A stretch of DNA of 64,000 bases from Paludibacter propionicigenes WB4 (GTDB lineage: Bacteria > Bacteroidota > Bacteroidia > Bacteroidales > Paludibacteraceae): positions 2,976,001-3,040,000 of the forward strand of contig NC_014734.1 of assembly GCF_000183135.1 (NCBI RefSeq). The letters run 5' to 3'. Under the pieces are notes generated by a model. That model had not been told where the DNA came from. It saw only the letters and a list, made by a program, of their open reading frames with translations, and made no database searches. The translations under genes were made by a program, and so were the position numbers. Positions 1-9,496 of the stretch are shown here, in pieces (the stretch's first letter is position 1; each line of letters begins with the position of its first letter).

Positions 1-1511
1 CGGCAGACTTATTGGCTGAAGCACAGGAGTGGAGAGATAAAATGCTCGAAATTGTTGCCGAGTACGATGATGTTTTGATGGAAAAATACTTTGATGATCC
101 TTCTACTATTACAATAGAAGAAATTCAGGTAGCTATCCGCAAAGCTACACTTTCAATGGAGATCAATCCTATGATTTGTGGTTCGGCATTTAAAAATAAA
201 GGTGTACAAACTATGCTTGATGCTGTTTGTGCTTACCTTCCAAGCCCACTGGATACTCCCGAAACTGTAGGCTTCGATCCTCGTGACGCTGAAAAGAAAG
301 TTGTACGTCATCCGAATGCTTCTGAACCATTGTGTGCTTTAGCATTTAAGATTGCAACTGACCCTTATGTAGGTCGTTTGTGTTTCTTCAGAGTTTATTC
401 AGGTAAACTTGAAGCAGGTTCATACGTATACAATACACGTTCCGAAAAGAAAGAGCGTATTTCGCGTATTTTCCAAATGCACTCTAACAAACAAAATGCC
501 GTTGAATTGATTTCAGCAGGTGATATTGGTGCCGGAGTTGGTTTTAAAGATATTCGTACCGGTGATACATTGTGTGACGAAGCTCATCCAATTACGTTGG
601 AATCAATGGACTTCCCTGCACCGGTTATTGGTATCTCTATTGAGCCTAAAACTCAAAAAGACTTGGATAAGTTAGGTCTTGGTTTGTCAAAACTTGCTGA
701 AGAAGATCCAACGTTTACAGTGCATACTCAGGAACAATCAGGACAGACTATTATTAGTGGTATGGGTGAGCTTCACCTCGAAATCATTATTGATCGTTTG
801 AAACGTGAGTTTAAAGTAGAATGTAATCAAGGACGTCCACAAGTAAACTATAAAGAAGCCATTACTCAGGCAGTTCAATTGCGTGAAACATATAAGAAAC
901 AATCGGGTGGACGTGGTAAGTTTGCTGATATGATTGTGAAAGTTGAGCCAATGGATAAAGATTTCGAAGGCGGACCATTACAATTTATCGATCAGGTAAA
1001 AGGTGGTAACATTCCAAAAGAATTTATTCCTTCTATCCAGAAAGGATTCCAAAATGCTATGAAGAATGGTGTTTTAGCCGGTTTCCCATTGGATAATCTG
1101 AAAGTAACTGTAATTGATGGTTCGTTCCACGCGGTTGACTCGGATCAATTGTCATTCGAAATTTGTGCTTCACTTGCATATAAATCGGCTTGTGCTAAAG
1201 CAAAACCTGTACTTTTGGAACCAATCATGAAAATGGAAGTGGTAACACCAGAAGAAAATATGGGTGATGTAATTGGTGACTTGAACAAACGTCGCGGACA
1301 GGTTGAAGGTATGGAATCAAGCCGTACAGGAGCAAGAATCGTAAAAGCTAAAGTTCCGTTATCTGAAACATTCGGATATGTAACAGCTTTGCGTACTATT
1401 TCTTCAGGACGTGCTACTTCTTCAATGGAGTTTGATCACTATGCTGAAGTTACTAATTCAATCGCGAAAGAGGTTGTTGCAGAAGCTAAGGGTAAAGTTG
1501 AATTGCTATAA
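1..1511 (+). CDS. fusA: Elongation factor G, 3' part (5' end outside window)
   Basis: C-terminal about 500 residues of EF-G, the GTPase that moves tRNA and mRNA through the ribosome and splits ribosomes with RRF. The reading frame is open from the first bases of the window (codons for Ala-Asp-Leu precede the TTG at 12), so the G domain with its P-loop lies upstream. Visible parts are the end of the G/G' domain, domain II, domain III (GMGELHLEI segment), domain IV (QVNYKEAI, then the GRGKFAD region) and domain V ([22 protein letters not shown] split by the usual motifs). It sits directly before rpsJ, as in str/S10 arrangements. The frr product encoded at 19557 is its recycling partner. Confidence 0.97.
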   Translation, partial: ADLLAEAQEWRDKMLEIVAEYDDVLMEKYFDDPSTITIEEIQVAIRKATLSMEINPMICGSAFKNKGVQTMLDAVCAYLPSPLDTPETVGFDPRDAEKKVVRHPNASEPLCALAFKIATDPYVGRLCFFRVYSGKLEAGSYVYNTRSEKKERISRIFQMHSNKQNAVELISAGDIGAGVGFKDIRTGDTLCDEAHPITLESMDFPAPVIGISIEPKTQKDLDKLGLGLSKLAEEDPTFTVHTQEQSGQTIISGMGELHLEIIIDRLKREFKVECNQGRPQVNYKEAITQAVQLRETYKKQSGGRGKFADMIVKVEPMDKDFEGGPLQFIDQVKGGNIPKEFIPSIQKGFQNAMKNGVLAGFPLDNLKVTVIDGSFHAVDSDQLSFEICASLAYKSACAKAKPVLLEPIMKMEVVTPEENMGDVIGDLNKRRGQVEGMESSRTGARIVKAKVPLSETFGYVTALRTISSGRATSSMEFDHYAEVTNSIAKEVVAEAKGKVELL

Positions 1512-1538
1512 TTAGTCAACTGACAAAATAAAAATGAG

Positions 1539-1591
1539 AATTGCTGGGTTTTCGGATAGTGAATGACTCTTATCCGAAAACTCAAGCAATT
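1539..1591 (+). other. Strong hairpin between fusA and rpsJ
   Basis: Two arms (1539-1558 and 1571-1591) pair through GTTTTCGGATA with TATCCGAAAAC and through AATTGCT with AGCAATT, with a small internal mismatch. The loop is about 12 nt. No T-tract follows, so this is not a typical terminator. It could be an S10-operon leader structure or an RNA processing site. Confidence 0.6.
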
Positions 1592-1617
1592 AATAAATTA
1601 TAAATAAATAAACGACA

Positions 1618-1923
1618 ATGAGTCAAAAAATCCGTATCAAATTAAAATCTTACGATCACAACTTGGTTGACAAGTCAGCTGAAAAAATCGTAAAGACAGT
1701 AAAAGCTACCGGTGCAGTAGTAAGTGGTCCAATTCCATTACCTACACACAAACGTATCTTTACAGTAAACCGTGCTACTTTCGTAAACAAAAAGTCACGC
1801 GAACAATTCGAACTTTCATCTTACAAACGTCTTATCGACATTTACAGCTCAACAAGCAAAACTGTTGACGCGTTGATGAAACTTGAATTGCCAAGTGGAG
1901 TAGAAGTAGAAATCAAAGTCTAA
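1618..1923 (+). CDS. rpsJ: 30S ribosomal protein S10 (NusE)
   Basis: 101 residues, the usual S10 length. The start [14 protein letters not shown] and the motif [14 protein letters not shown] are diagnostic. S10 sits in the 30S head and, as NusE, pairs with NusB in rRNA antitermination. It opens the S10 cluster. The 94-nt gap after fusA carries a strong hairpin, and the 159-nt gap to rplC holds inverted repeats, so rpsJ is less tightly coupled to its neighbours than the later genes. Confidence 0.97.
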   Translation: MSQKIRIKLKSYDHNLVDKSAEKIVKTVKATGAVVSGPIPLPTHKRIFTVNRATFVNKKSREQFELSSYKRLIDIYSSTSKTVDALMKLELPSGVEVEIKV

Positions 1924-1929
1924 TTTAGT

Positions 1930-2021
1930 TCGAGTTACGAGTATTTAGTTACAAGTAATTCGGAAAGTAAATAAATTGTTGCGTTTTAGAGTTCTTGTAA
2001 CTCGTAACTCGTAACTTGTAA
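1930..2021. repeat. Inverted repeat of AGTTAC units in rpsJ-rplC gap
   Basis: Left arm 1930-1956 carries GAGTTACGAGT and AGTTACAAGT. Right arm 1993-2021 carries the reverse complements, including two tandem CTCGTAA units. The arms could form a long imperfect stem. This looks like a dispersed intergenic repeat inserted in the operon, not protein-coding sequence. Confidence 0.6.
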
Positions 2022-2039
2022 TAAATAAATAAACAGGCC

Positions 2040-2065
2040 GATCCCCCGCATTGGGGTTAGGGGTC
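2040..2065. repeat. GC-rich dyad (CCCC/GGGG) before rplC
   Basis: A short GC-rich island in an AT-rich leader. CCCC at 2044-2047 can pair with GGGG at 2052-2055, and GATCCCC is mirrored by GGGGTC at the far end. No T-tract follows. It resembles short GC-rich palindromes scattered in Bacteroidota intergenic regions. Function is unknown. Confidence 0.45.
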
Positions 2066-2082
2066 TTTAAACAACAATTGAA

Positions 2083-2700
2083 ATGCCAGGATTATTAGGA
2101 AAAAAAATCGGAATGACATCCGTTTTCAGTGCCGATGGTAAAAATGTACCATGCACCGTTATCGAAGCAGGTCCTTGTGTTGTTACTCAAATTAAAACTG
2201 TAGAAACTGACGGTTACGAAGCTGTACAGGTAGGTTTTCAGACTAAAACTGAAAAACACACCAACAAAGCTGAAGCCGGAATTTTCAAAGCAGCCGGAGT
2301 AGCACCTCAAAGACACTTGGTTGAGTTCAAAGGATTCGAAACTGAATTCAAATTAGGTGATGCTATCACCGTAGAATTATTTGAAGCTGATACGTTTGTC
2401 GACGTAGTTGGAACTTCAAAAGGTAAAGGATTTCAGGGCGTTGTAAAACGTCATGGTTTTGGTGGGGTAGGACAGGCTACACACGGACAACACAACCGTC
2501 TGCGTGCACCGGGTTCGTTAGGAGCTTCATCGTATCCTTCACGCGTATTTAAAGGTATGCGTATGGCAGGCCGCACCGGTGGTGACAAAGTTACCATGCA
2601 AAACCTGCAAGTATTAAAAGTTATTCCAGAACACAATTTGATTTTGATCAAAGGATCTGTTCCGGGTGCTAAAGGTTCAATCGTAATCATCAATAAATAA
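2083..2700 (+). CDS. rplC: 50S ribosomal protein L3
   Basis: 205 residues, full length. Starts [15 protein letters not shown]. The long internal extension that reaches the peptidyl transferase centre is present ([22 protein letters not shown] region). By eye, the glutamine methylated by PrmB in E. coli L3 aligns with a serine here, as expected outside Gammaproteobacteria. rplD starts 2 nt after the stop, so the two are translationally close. L3 is an early 50S assembly protein binding 23S domain VI. Confidence 0.97.
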   Translation: MPGLLGKKIGMTSVFSADGKNVPCTVIEAGPCVVTQIKTVETDGYEAVQVGFQTKTEKHTNKAEAGIFKAAGVAPQRHLVEFKGFETEFKLGDAITVELFEADTFVDVVGTSKGKGFQGVVKRHGFGGVGQATHGQHNRLRAPGSLGASSYPSRVFKGMRMAGRTGGDKVTMQNLQVLKVIPEHNLILIKGSVPGAKGSIVIINK

Positions 2701-2702
2701 CC

Positions 2703-3332
2703 ATGGAAGTTAAAGTAGTAAACACTAAAGGAGAAGACACAGGAAGAGTGGTATCGCTTAACGATACAATCTTCGGTATTGAGCCAAATGACCATGCTAT
2801 TTATTTAGATGTGAAACAATATTTGGCTAATCAACGTCAGGGAACTCACTCGTCAAAAGGCCGTAGCCAATTGTCAGGTAGTACACGTAAATTAGGTAAG
2901 CAAAAAGGCGGCGGCGGCGCTCGTCCGGGCGACATCAAATCTGGTGTACGTGTGGGTGGAGGTCGTATGTTTGGTCCAACACCACGCGACTATAGCTTCA
3001 AATTAAATAAAAAAGTAAAACAGTTGGCACGTAAATCGGCTTTGTCGTATAAAGCGTTGAACAACCTGATTACTGTTGTAGAAAACTTCAACTTTGAAGC
3101 ACCAAAAACGAAAGATTTCGTTTCAATGACAAAAAGTTTACAAGTTGCTGATAAAAAGCCGTTAATTGTTTTAGCAAATGCAAATAAAAACGTATATTTG
3201 TCGGCTCGTAATTTAGCATCGTCTAAAGTTATAACGGTTTCGGAATTAAGCACTTATGTAGTTCTTAATGCGAAATCTCTTGTGCTTACTGAAGATGCTG
3301 TTGTAGCAGTAGAACAAATTTTTAAAGCATAA
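2703..3332 (+). CDS. rplD: 50S ribosomal protein L4
   Basis: 209 residues. The globular domain is interrupted by the basic, glycine-rich loop ([13 protein letters not shown] to [10 protein letters not shown]) that lines the exit tunnel. In E. coli, L4 also represses its own operon by binding the S10 leader. Whether this happens here is unknown, although a strong hairpin lies upstream of rpsJ. It is followed 11 nt later by rplW, which has an unusually good ribosome-binding site. Confidence 0.96.
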   Translation: MEVKVVNTKGEDTGRVVSLNDTIFGIEPNDHAIYLDVKQYLANQRQGTHSSKGRSQLSGSTRKLGKQKGGGGARPGDIKSGVRVGGGRMFGPTPRDYSFKLNKKVKQLARKSALSYKALNNLITVVENFNFEAPKTKDFVSMTKSLQVADKKPLIVLANANKNVYLSARNLASSKVITVSELSTYVVLNAKSLVLTEDAVVAVEQIFKA

Positions 3333-3337
3333 GGAGG
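3331..3337 (+). promoter_or_regulatory. Canonical Shine-Dalgarno site of rplW
   Basis: AAGGAGG lies 6 nt before the rplW ATG at 3344 and overlaps the rplD stop codon region. Such strong Shine-Dalgarno matches are rare in Bacteroidota, and most genes in this operon lack one. Confidence 0.7.
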
Positions 3338-3343
3338 CAGAAT

Positions 3344-3634
3344 ATGGGAATTATTATAAAACCAATCGTTACAGAAAAGATGACTCAACTGGGCGACAAA
3401 CTGAATCGCTATGGCTTTAGAGTTCAAAAAGATGCTAACAAGATTGAGATCAAACAAGCTGTAGAAGCTATGTATAATGTAACTGTAGATGAGGTGAATA
3501 CCTTGATTGTTGCACCTAAAAAGAAAAGCCGCTTTACTAAAGGTGGTGTTATCGCAGGTAAGACTTCAGCTTATAAAAAAGCAATCGTTACAGTGAAAGA
3601 AGGAGAAAAAATTGATTTTTATAGCAATATTTAA
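3344..3634 (+). CDS. rplW: 50S ribosomal protein L23
   Basis: 96 residues, typical L23. It starts [16 protein letters not shown] and has the basic loop [11 protein letters not shown]23 surrounds the tunnel exit and docks trigger factor, SRP and SecY. The start is fixed by the AAGGAGG site 6 nt upstream. It lies in the S10 cluster between rplD and rplB, with an 8-nt gap to rplB. Confidence 0.96.
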   Translation: MGIIIKPIVTEKMTQLGDKLNRYGFRVQKDANKIEIKQAVEAMYNVTVDEVNTLIVAPKKKSRFTKGGVIAGKTSAYKKAIVTVKEGEKIDFYSNI

Positions 3635-3642
3635 ACAGAAAA

Positions 3643-4467
3643 ATGGCTGTACGTAAATTAAGACCCACAACACCGGGGCAAAGACACAAGATTATTGGTA
3701 CATTCGACACAATTACTGCGAGTGCACCAGAGAAATCTCTTGTTGTAGGCGGATCAAAATCCGGAGGTCGTAACCACGATGGTAAAATGACCATGCGCTA
3801 CTTAGGTGGCGGACACAAGAAGAAATATAGAGTAATTGACTTTAAACGCAACAAAGACGGTGTTCCCGCAACAGTAAAATCAATTGAATACGATCCGAAT
3901 CGTTCGGCACGTATTGCATTGTTGTATTATGCTGATGGGGAAAAAACATACATTCTTGCACCAAACGGATTGCAAGTTGGTCAGACAGTTGTTTCAGGAG
4001 CTGATGCAGCTCCTGAAGTTGGTAATACATTACCTTTGCAAAATATTCCATTGGGTACCATAATTCATAGTATTGAATTACGCCCGGGTCAAGGTGCCGC
4101 GATGGTACGTTCGGCCGGAACATTTGCTCAGCTCACTTCACGTGAGGAAAAATATGCCATTATCAAATTACCTTCAGGTGAAGTTCGCAAGATTCTTGCA
4201 ACTTGTAAAGCAACAATTGGTAGTGTAGGAAACTCTGATCACGGATTGGAAAGATCAGGAAAAGCAGGTCGCTCACGTTGGCTTGGACGTCGCCCACGCG
4301 TTCGTGGTGTTGCTATGAACCCGGTTGATCACCCCATGGGTGGTGGAGAAGGCCGCGCTTCTGGAGGACACCCACGTTCTCGCAAAGGCTTGTTAGCTAA
4401 GGGATACAAAACACGTGCTCCTAAAAAGCAATCAAGTCAATATATTATTGAAAGAAAGAAAAAATAA
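3643..4467 (+). CDS. rplB: 50S ribosomal protein L2
   Basis: 274 residues, full length. L2 is needed for subunit joining and peptidyl transferase activity. It has an OB-like domain, an SH3-like domain and a basic C-terminal tail ([18 protein letters not shown]). In the conserved loop, E. coli has HPH before GGGEG, while this protein has HPM (Met codon 4336-4338), so the second histidine is replaced. The rest of the loop is intact, so the protein is presumably functional. rpsS follows after 22 nt. Confidence 0.97.
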   Translation: MAVRKLRPTTPGQRHKIIGTFDTITASAPEKSLVVGGSKSGGRNHDGKMTMRYLGGGHKKKYRVIDFKRNKDGVPATVKSIEYDPNRSARIALLYYADGEKTYILAPNGLQVGQTVVSGADAAPEVGNTLPLQNIPLGTIIHSIELRPGQGAAMVRSAGTFAQLTSREEKYAIIKLPSGEVRKILATCKATIGSVGNSDHGLERSGKAGRSRWLGRRPRVRGVAMNPVDHPMGGGEGRASGGHPRSRKGLLAKGYKTRAPKKQSSQYIIERKKK

Positions 4468-4489
4468 TCGAAAAAATTAAGTAAATAAT

Positions 4490-4756
4490 ATGAGCCGTTC
4501 ATTAAAAAAAGGACCATACATCTATCTGAAACTCGAGAATAAAGTTTTAGCCATGAATGAAAGCGGTAAAAAAACCGTAATCAAAACATGGGCTCGCGCT
4601 TCAATGATATCACCTGATTTTGTAGGTCACACAATTGCAGTTCACAATGGTAATAAGTTTATCCCCGTATATATAACCGAAAATATGGTAGGACACAAGT
4701 TAGGCGAATTTTCACCTACTCGTAACTTCCGCGGTCACGGTGGTAAGAAAAAATAA
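4490..4756 (+). CDS. rpsS: 30S ribosomal protein S19
   Basis: 88 residues. [11 protein letters not shown] and the C-terminal [17 protein letters not shown] are diagnostic. S19 sits in the 30S head with S13 and contacts the A-site finger region. It is in the conserved order rplB-rpsS-rplV. The 43-nt gap to rplV is AT-rich and holds nothing else recognisable. Confidence 0.96.
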   Translation: MSRSLKKGPYIYLKLENKVLAMNESGKKTVIKTWARASMISPDFVGHTIAVHNGNKFIPVYITENMVGHKLGEFSPTRNFRGHGGKKK

Positions 4757-4799
4757 TCCATTGAAATTTTAAATCAGAAAAAATAAACATTTCATAAAA

Positions 4800-5210
4800 A
4801 TGGGTGCAAGAAAAAAAATATCAGCCGAAGAAAGAAAAGAAGCCAATAAGACTCTTTACTTTGCCAAGCTCAACGGAGTACCAACATCACCACGCAAAAT
4901 GCGCCTTGTGGCCGATATGATTCGTGGCATGGAGGTAAACAAAGCTTTGAGTGTACTGAAGTTTTCGTCTAAAGAAGCTTCGGGAAGATTAGAAAAATTG
5001 CTAAAATCAGCTATTGCCAACTGGGAAAATAAAACAGAGCAAAAAGCCGATAACGCAAACTTATATGTAAGTGGAATTTCAGTGGATTCAGCAACAATGC
5101 TAAAAAGACTACGTACTGCTCCTCAGGGACGCGGCTATCGTATCCGCAAACGTTCAAACCACGTTACATTGTTTGTCGATACAAAGAATACTAACGATAA
5201 TCAAATTTAA
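4800..5210 (+). CDS. rplV: 50S ribosomal protein L22
   Basis: 136 residues, slightly longer than E. coli L22 (110), with a short extra N-terminus ([16 protein letters not shown]) and C-terminus. The core [21 protein letters not shown] and the beta-hairpin that lines the exit tunnel ([24 protein letters not shown]) are present. The hairpin is the site of known macrolide-resistance changes in other bacteria. No such deletion is evident by eye. Confidence 0.95.
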   Translation: MGARKKISAEERKEANKTLYFAKLNGVPTSPRKMRLVADMIRGMEVNKALSVLKFSSKEASGRLEKLLKSAIANWENKTEQKADNANLYVSGISVDSATMLKRLRTAPQGRGYRIRKRSNHVTLFVDTKNTNDNQI

Positions 5211-5217
5211 TTGCTCG

Positions 5218-5979
5218 ATGGGACAAAAAATTAATCCAATAAGTAACCGCTTAGGTATCATTCGTGGATGGGATTCAAACTGGTATGGTGGAAACAATTA
5301 TGGTGATACCATTCTTGAGGACAGCAAAATCAGAAAATATCTCAATGCCCGTCTAGCAAAAGCAAGTATTTCACGTATCGTTATTGAACGTACGTTGAAA
5401 CTTGTTACTATCACTGTTTGTACAGCTCGTCCCGGTATCATTATCGGTAAAGGTGGACAAGAAGTTGATAAATTGAAAGAAGAACTGAAAAAAATTACTG
5501 ATAAAGAAGTACAAATCAATATCTTCGAAGTAAAACGTCCGGAATTGGATGCTGTAATCGTTGCTAACAACGTTGCGCGTCAGGTTGAAGGAAAGATCGC
5601 TTACCGTCGTGCTACCAAGATGGCTATTGCCTCTACTATGCGCATGGGAGCTGAAGGAATCAAAATTATGTGTTCAGGTCGTCTGAATGGTGCTGAGATG
5701 GCACGTTCGGAAATGTATAAAGAAGGAAGAACTCCTCTGCATACCCTAAGAGCTGATATTGATTATGCTCATGCTGAAGCTTTGACTAAAGTAGGGCTTA
5801 TCGGTATTAAAGTATGGATTTGTCGTGGTGAAATCTACGGTAAAAAAGACTTGGCTCCAAACTTTACAGCTACCAAAGAGGCTTCTCGCGGTGGTGACCG
5901 TTACAACAACGACCGTGGAGATCGCAAAGATCGCAACGACCGTGGTGGTAAAGGAGGGTTTAAAAAGAGAAAAAATTAA
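5218..5979 (+). CDS. rpsC: 30S ribosomal protein S3
   Basis: 253 residues from the ATG at 5218, chosen because the protein then begins [14 protein letters not shown] as in the family. A start 15 codons upstream would overlap rplV. The KH domain with GxxG ([13 protein letters not shown]) is present, followed by the S3 C-terminal domain. The last about 30 residues form an Arg/Asp/Gly-rich tail ([16 protein letters not shown]) beyond the E. coli length. S3 forms part of the mRNA entry tunnel and its helicase. Confidence 0.96.
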   Translation: MGQKINPISNRLGIIRGWDSNWYGGNNYGDTILEDSKIRKYLNARLAKASISRIVIERTLKLVTITVCTARPGIIIGKGGQEVDKLKEELKKITDKEVQINIFEVKRPELDAVIVANNVARQVEGKIAYRRATKMAIASTMRMGAEGIKIMCSGRLNGAEMARSEMYKEGRTPLHTLRADIDYAHAEALTKVGLIGIKVWICRGEIYGKKDLAPNFTATKEASRGGDRYNNDRGDRKDRNDRGGKGGFKKRKN

Positions 5980-6010
5980 CTGTTATAAATGAATTTGATT
6001 TAAGAAAGTT

Positions 6011-6445
6011 ATGTTACAACCTAAAAAAACAAAGTTCAGGAGACAGCAAAAAGGGCGCATGAAAGGAAATGCCCAAAGAGGTAATCAGTTGGCGTTCGGA
6101 TCTTTTGGAATAAAATCGTTAGAGTCTAAATGGTTAACTGGTCGTCAAATTGAAGCCGCCCGTATTGCTGTAACCCGTTATATGCAACGTCAAGGTCAAA
6201 TCTGGATTCGTGTGTTTCCTGATAAACCTATCACTAAGAAACCTGCTGAAGTACGTATGGGTAAAGGAAAGGGAGCTCCAGAAGGATTTGTTGCCCCAAT
6301 TACTCCGGGACGTATGTTGTTTGAAGTAGAAGGCGTTTCTTATGAAATTGCAAAAGAAGCATTACGCTTAGCTGCTCAAAAACTACCCGTAACTACAAAA
6401 TTTGTAGTAAGACGAGATTATGATTTCACCTCTTTAAATGTATAA
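6011..6445 (+). CDS. rplP: 50S ribosomal protein L16
   Basis: 144 residues. Starts [19 protein letters not shown] and carries the conserved [23 protein letters not shown] block. L16 is a late-assembling 50S protein near the A site and organises the central protuberance region. It is separated from rpsC by 31 nt and from rpmC by 5 nt. Confidence 0.96.
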   Translation: MLQPKKTKFRRQQKGRMKGNAQRGNQLAFGSFGIKSLESKWLTGRQIEAARIAVTRYMQRQGQIWIRVFPDKPITKKPAEVRMGKGKGAPEGFVAPITPGRMLFEVEGVSYEIAKEALRLAAQKLPVTTKFVVRRDYDFTSLNV

Positions 6446-6450
6446 GGAAA

Positions 6451-6645
6451 ATGAAAACAAGAGAAATAAAAGAATTAAACAATAAGGAAATTCAAGAACG
6501 CATGGATGCTGAAAAAGAGCACTTGGTACGTTTAAAATTGAATCACTCCATTTCTCCTCTTGATAATCCGTTGCAAATCAAAGAGGTTCGTAGAACTATC
6601 GCACGCTTTGCTACTGAGTTACGTCAGAGAGAAATTAATCAATAA
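6451..6645 (+). CDS. rpmC: 50S ribosomal protein L29
   Basis: 64 residues forming the two-helix L29 fold. The motif LVRLKLNHSISPLDNPLQIKEVRRTIARF is typical. It binds next to L23 near the tunnel exit. The gap to rpsQ is 3 nt. Confidence 0.94.
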   Translation: MKTREIKELNNKEIQERMDAEKEHLVRLKLNHSISPLDNPLQIKEVRRTIARFATELRQREINQ

Positions 6646-6648
6646 ATT

Positions 6649-6915
6649 ATGACCCTGATGGAAACAAGAAATTTAAGAAAAGAAAGAACAGGTGTCGTTT
6701 TTAGCAACAAGATGGATAAAACCATAACTATTGCTGTAAAATGGAAAGAAAAACACCCTATTTACGGAAAATTCGTAAATAAAACGAAGAAATATCATGC
6801 TCATGACGAGAAAAATGATTGCAACATTGGTGACACTGTACGCATTATGGAAACTCGCCCGCTGAGTAAATTAAAAAGATGGAGATTAACCGAAATTATC
6901 GAAAGAGTTAAGTAA
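6649..6915 (+). CDS. rpsQ: 30S ribosomal protein S17
   Basis: 88 residues from ATG 6649. A second ATG at 6658 gives [12 protein letters not shown], which matches the family start better and is equally possible. OB-fold motifs [16 protein letters not shown] and [20 protein letters not shown] are present. It is a primary 16S-binding protein of the 30S body. rplN begins 2 nt after the stop. Confidence 0.95.
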   Translation: MTLMETRNLRKERTGVVFSNKMDKTITIAVKWKEKHPIYGKFVNKTKKYHAHDEKNDCNIGDTVRIMETRPLSKLKRWRLTEIIERVK

Positions 6916-6917
6916 TT

Positions 6918-7283
6918 ATGATACAACAAGAATCAAGACTCATAGTAGCCGATAACAGTGGAGCGAAAACAGCTCTTTGTATTCGTGTATTAGGAGGAAC
7001 CAGCAAACGTTACGCCACCTTGGGTGATATCATTGTTGTTGCCGTTAAGAGTGTAATACCTTCTAGCGACATCAAAAAAGGTATCGTATCAAAAGCAGTT
7101 GTCGTTCGTACGAAAAAAGAAGTTCGTCGTGCAGACGGATCTTATATTCGCTTTGATGATAACGCCTGTGTGTTGTTAAACAATGCCGGTGAAATCCGTG
7201 GAAGCCGTATTTTCGGTCCTGTAGCACGTGAATTGCGTAATACAAATATGAAAATCATATCACTTGCACCTGAAGTGCTTTAA
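6918..7283 (+). CDS. rplN: 50S ribosomal protein L14
   Basis: 121 residues. [17 protein letters not shown] and the C-terminal [13 protein letters not shown] are diagnostic. L14 forms an intersubunit bridge to 16S rRNA and is the docking site for the silencing factor RsfS. It is the first gene of the spc section and follows rpsQ without a break. Confidence 0.96.
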   Translation: MIQQESRLIVADNSGAKTALCIRVLGGTSKRYATLGDIIVVAVKSVIPSSDIKKGIVSKAVVVRTKKEVRRADGSYIRFDDNACVLLNNAGEIRGSRIFGPVARELRNTNMKIISLAPEVL

Positions 7284-7301
7284 TCTTCGAAAAATAAAAC
7301 A

Positions 7302-7616
7302 GTGATGAGTAAATTACACATAAAAAAAGGTGATACCGTTTACGTTAATACCGGAGTTGACAAAGGCAAAACCGGTCGCGTGTTGGAAGTTCTTGTGAAA
7401 GAACAACGCGCTATTGTAGAAGGTGTTAATATGGTCTCAAAGAGTACCAAGCCTAACGCGAAAAGCCCTCAGGGTGGAATAATCAAGAAAGAAGCTACAA
7501 TTCATATCTCAAATTTGAACCCGGTAGAAGGCGGAAAGCCAGTTCGCGTAGGTCGCAAATTAAATGCAGAAGGTAAATTGGTGCGCATTTCTAAAAAATC
7601 AGGAGGAGAGATTTAA
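7302..7616 (+). CDS. rplX: 50S ribosomal protein L24
   Basis: 104 residues from ATG 7302. ATG 7305 directly after it is equally plausible. The KOW motif is seen in [24 protein letters not shown]24 initiates 50S assembly and lies near the tunnel exit. The stop is 2 nt before rplE, and the purine-rich end (caggaggagag) may serve as the rplE ribosome-binding site. Confidence 0.95.
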   Translation: MMSKLHIKKGDTVYVNTGVDKGKTGRVLEVLVKEQRAIVEGVNMVSKSTKPNAKSPQGGIIKKEATIHISNLNPVEGGKPVRVGRKLNAEGKLVRISKKSGGEI

Positions 7617-7618
7617 GA

Positions 7619-8164
7619 ATGAATACAGCAAGTTTAAAACAAGATTACAGAGAACGTATCGTTCCTATCTTACTGAAAGAGTTTGGTTATAGCTCAGTAA
7701 TGCAAGCGCCAAAACTCGAAAAAATTGTTCTTAACCAAGGACTTGGAATTGCAGTTGCTGATAAAAAAATTATCGAGGTTGCAATCAACGAAATGACTAC
7801 TATTACTGGTCAGAAAGCCGTTGCTACTATTTCTAAAAAAGATATTTCTAACTTCAAATTACGTAAGAAAATGCCTATCGGTGTTCGTGTTACGTTGCGT
7901 GGAGACAGAATGTACGAATTTTTAGAACGCCTTATCCGTGTTGCTTTACCTCGTGTACGTGACTTTAAAGGTATTGAAAACAAATTGGATGGACGCGGAA
8001 ACTATACGCTGGGTATCACCGAGCAGATTATTTTCCCTGAAATCAATATCGATGGTATTACTCGTTTGTTAGGTATGAACATTACGTTTGTAACTACTGC
8101 CCAAACCGACGAAGAAGGTTATGCTTTATTGAAAGAATTCGGATTACCATTTAAGAAAAACTAA
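7619..8164 (+). CDS. rplE: 50S ribosomal protein L5
   Basis: 181 residues. Typical motifs are [35 protein letters not shown] and [17 protein letters not shown]5 binds 5S rRNA and contacts P-site tRNA and S13. It lies between rplX and rpsN in the usual order. Confidence 0.96.
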   Translation: MNTASLKQDYRERIVPILLKEFGYSSVMQAPKLEKIVLNQGLGIAVADKKIIEVAINEMTTITGQKAVATISKKDISNFKLRKKMPIGVRVTLRGDRMYEFLERLIRVALPRVRDFKGIENKLDGRGNYTLGITEQIIFPEINIDGITRLLGMNITFVTTAQTDEEGYALLKEFGLPFKKN

Positions 8165-8171
8165 ACAAGAT

Positions 8172-8441
8172 ATGGCAAAAGAATCAATGAAAGCCCGCGA
8201 GGTGAAAAGAGCCAAACTGGTAGCTAAATTTGCAGATAAAAGAGCAAAATTAATAGCCGAAGGTAATTATGATGGCCTGCAAGCAATTCCAAAAAACGCT
8301 TCACCTGTACGTTTGCACAATCGTTGCAAACTCACAGGACGTCCAAAAGGATATATGCGTCAATTCGGAATTTCTCGTATTCAATTTCGTGAAATGGCAT
8401 CAAACGGTTTAATCCCCGGAGTTAAAAAGGCAAGCTGGTAA
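8172..8441 (+). CDS. rpsN: 30S ribosomal protein S14, zinc-free type
   Basis: 89 residues, the long S14 form. A single cysteine ([12 protein letters not shown]) remains, so the CxxC pairs of the zinc-binding short form are missing. S14 helps assemble the 30S head. It shares the zinc-independent state with L36 encoded at 13414. A 71-nt gap with a hairpin follows. Confidence 0.95.
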   Translation: MAKESMKAREVKRAKLVAKFADKRAKLIAEGNYDGLQAIPKNASPVRLHNRCKLTGRPKGYMRQFGISRIQFREMASNGLIPGVKKASW

Positions 8442-8474
8442 TCAATCGGCATGCAAAATAGAGAAAAATTAAAT

Positions 8475-8498
8475 ATTGTCCCGATGGTCGGGATCAAT
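8475..8498 (+). other. Hairpin in rpsN-rpsH gap
   Basis: TCCCGA (8479-8484), loop TGG, TCGGGA (8488-8493), extended by ATTG/CAAT with one bulged base. There is no T-tract long enough for a terminator. It may be a short dispersed palindrome or a processing site in the operon mRNA. Confidence 0.5.
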
Positions 8499-8512
8499 TT
8501 AAAAACAATTAT

Positions 8513-8908
8513 ATGACAGATCCAATAGCAGATTATCTAACCAGACTGCGGAATGCCATTAAGGCAAACCACCGTGTGGTTGAAGTTCCAGCATCGAACT
8601 TAAAAAAAGAATTGACCAGGATATTGCATGAGAAAGGCTATATCCTTAACTACAAATTTGTAGAAGAAGGTCCACAAGGTACAATTAAAATTGCTTTGAA
8701 GTACGATTCGGTTAATAAAGTTAACTCAATCAAAAAAATGATCAGAGTTTCTACTCCGGGTCTTCGTCAGTATGTAGGCTACAAAGATATGCCACGCGTA
8801 TTGAACGGATTGGGTATAGCAATTCTTTCTACTTCTAAAGGTGTTATGACCAACAAAGAAGCACTCGACTTGAAAGTGGGTGGTGAAGTTATTTGTTACA
8901 TTTATTAA
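8513..8908 (+). CDS. rpsH: 30S ribosomal protein S8
   Basis: 131 residues. MTDPIADYLTRLRNAI and the C-terminal GLGIAILSTSKGVMTNKEA are family hallmarks. S8 is a primary 16S binder in the platform, and in E. coli it is the translational repressor of the spc operon through a site in the rplE message. No obvious mimic was searched for here. Confidence 0.96.
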   Translation: MTDPIADYLTRLRNAIKANHRVVEVPASNLKKELTRILHEKGYILNYKFVEEGPQGTIKIALKYDSVNKVNSIKKMIRVSTPGLRQYVGYKDMPRVLNGLGIAILSTSKGVMTNKEALDLKVGGEVICYIY

Positions 8909-8909
8909 T

Positions 8910-8915
8910 AGGAGG
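8910..8915 (+). promoter_or_regulatory. Canonical Shine-Dalgarno site of rplF
   Basis: AGGAGG ends 8 nt before the rplF ATG at 8924. With rplW this is one of the two clear Shine-Dalgarno sites in the ribosomal operon. Confidence 0.65.
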
Positions 8916-8923
8916 AAAGAAGA

Positions 8924-9475
8924 ATGTCAAGAATAGGAAAATTACCCATTAGCGTACCTGCAGGTGTAACTATCACCGTGCAAGATACCTTGGTTACTGT
9001 GAAAGGACCAAAAGGAGTTTTGACTCAAGAGATTGATCCAAATATTACTGTAACAGTTGAAGGTGGCGAATGTATTGTAACACGCCAAAATGATGAAAAA
9101 CAAAATCGCGCATTCCACGGTTTGTATCGTTCATTAATCAGCAACATGGTTGTTGGTGTATCTGAAGGTTACAAGAAAACATTGGAATTAGTTGGTGTTG
9201 GTTACCGTGTATCCAATCAGGGTCAGGTATTGGAGTTTGCTTTAGGCTACACTCACAATATCTTTTTGAGTTTACCTGCCGAAATCAAAATCGAAACTAA
9301 AAGTGAGCGTAACCAGAATCCTGTAGTTATTTTGGAAAGTTGCGACAAACAACTGATTGGGCAAGTTTGCGCAAAAATCCGTTCATTCCGTAAACCGGAA
9401 CCATACAAAGGGAAAGGTGTTAAATTCGCGGGTGAAGTACTTCGTCGCAAAGCAGGTAAATCTGCTGGTAAATAA
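8924..9475 (+). CDS. rplF: 50S ribosomal protein L6
   Basis: 183 residues with the two L6 repeats. MSRIGKLPISVPAGV starts the first, and the C-terminal signature RKPEPYKGKGVKF ends the second. L6 lies near the factor-binding centre and the sarcin-ricin loop. It has a strong ribosome-binding site and is followed 21 nt later by rplR. Confidence 0.96.
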   Translation: MSRIGKLPISVPAGVTITVQDTLVTVKGPKGVLTQEIDPNITVTVEGGECIVTRQNDEKQNRAFHGLYRSLISNMVVGVSEGYKKTLELVGVGYRVSNQGQVLEFALGYTHNIFLSLPAEIKIETKSERNQNPVVILESCDKQLIGQVCAKIRSFRKPEPYKGKGVKFAGEVLRRKAGKSAGK

Positions 9476-9496
9476 TTTACGTAAACTTGTGAGATC

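Noticed and set aside
1930-2021. CRISPR-like repeat in the rpsJ-rplC gap
   Set aside because: Repeat units are 6-10 nt and arranged as an inverted repeat, not regularly spaced direct repeats.
2451-2795. Minus-strand ORF opposite rplC and rplD
   Set aside because: It lies over two unmistakable ribosomal protein genes, and its protein shows no domain or signal pattern. A codon-structure shadow.
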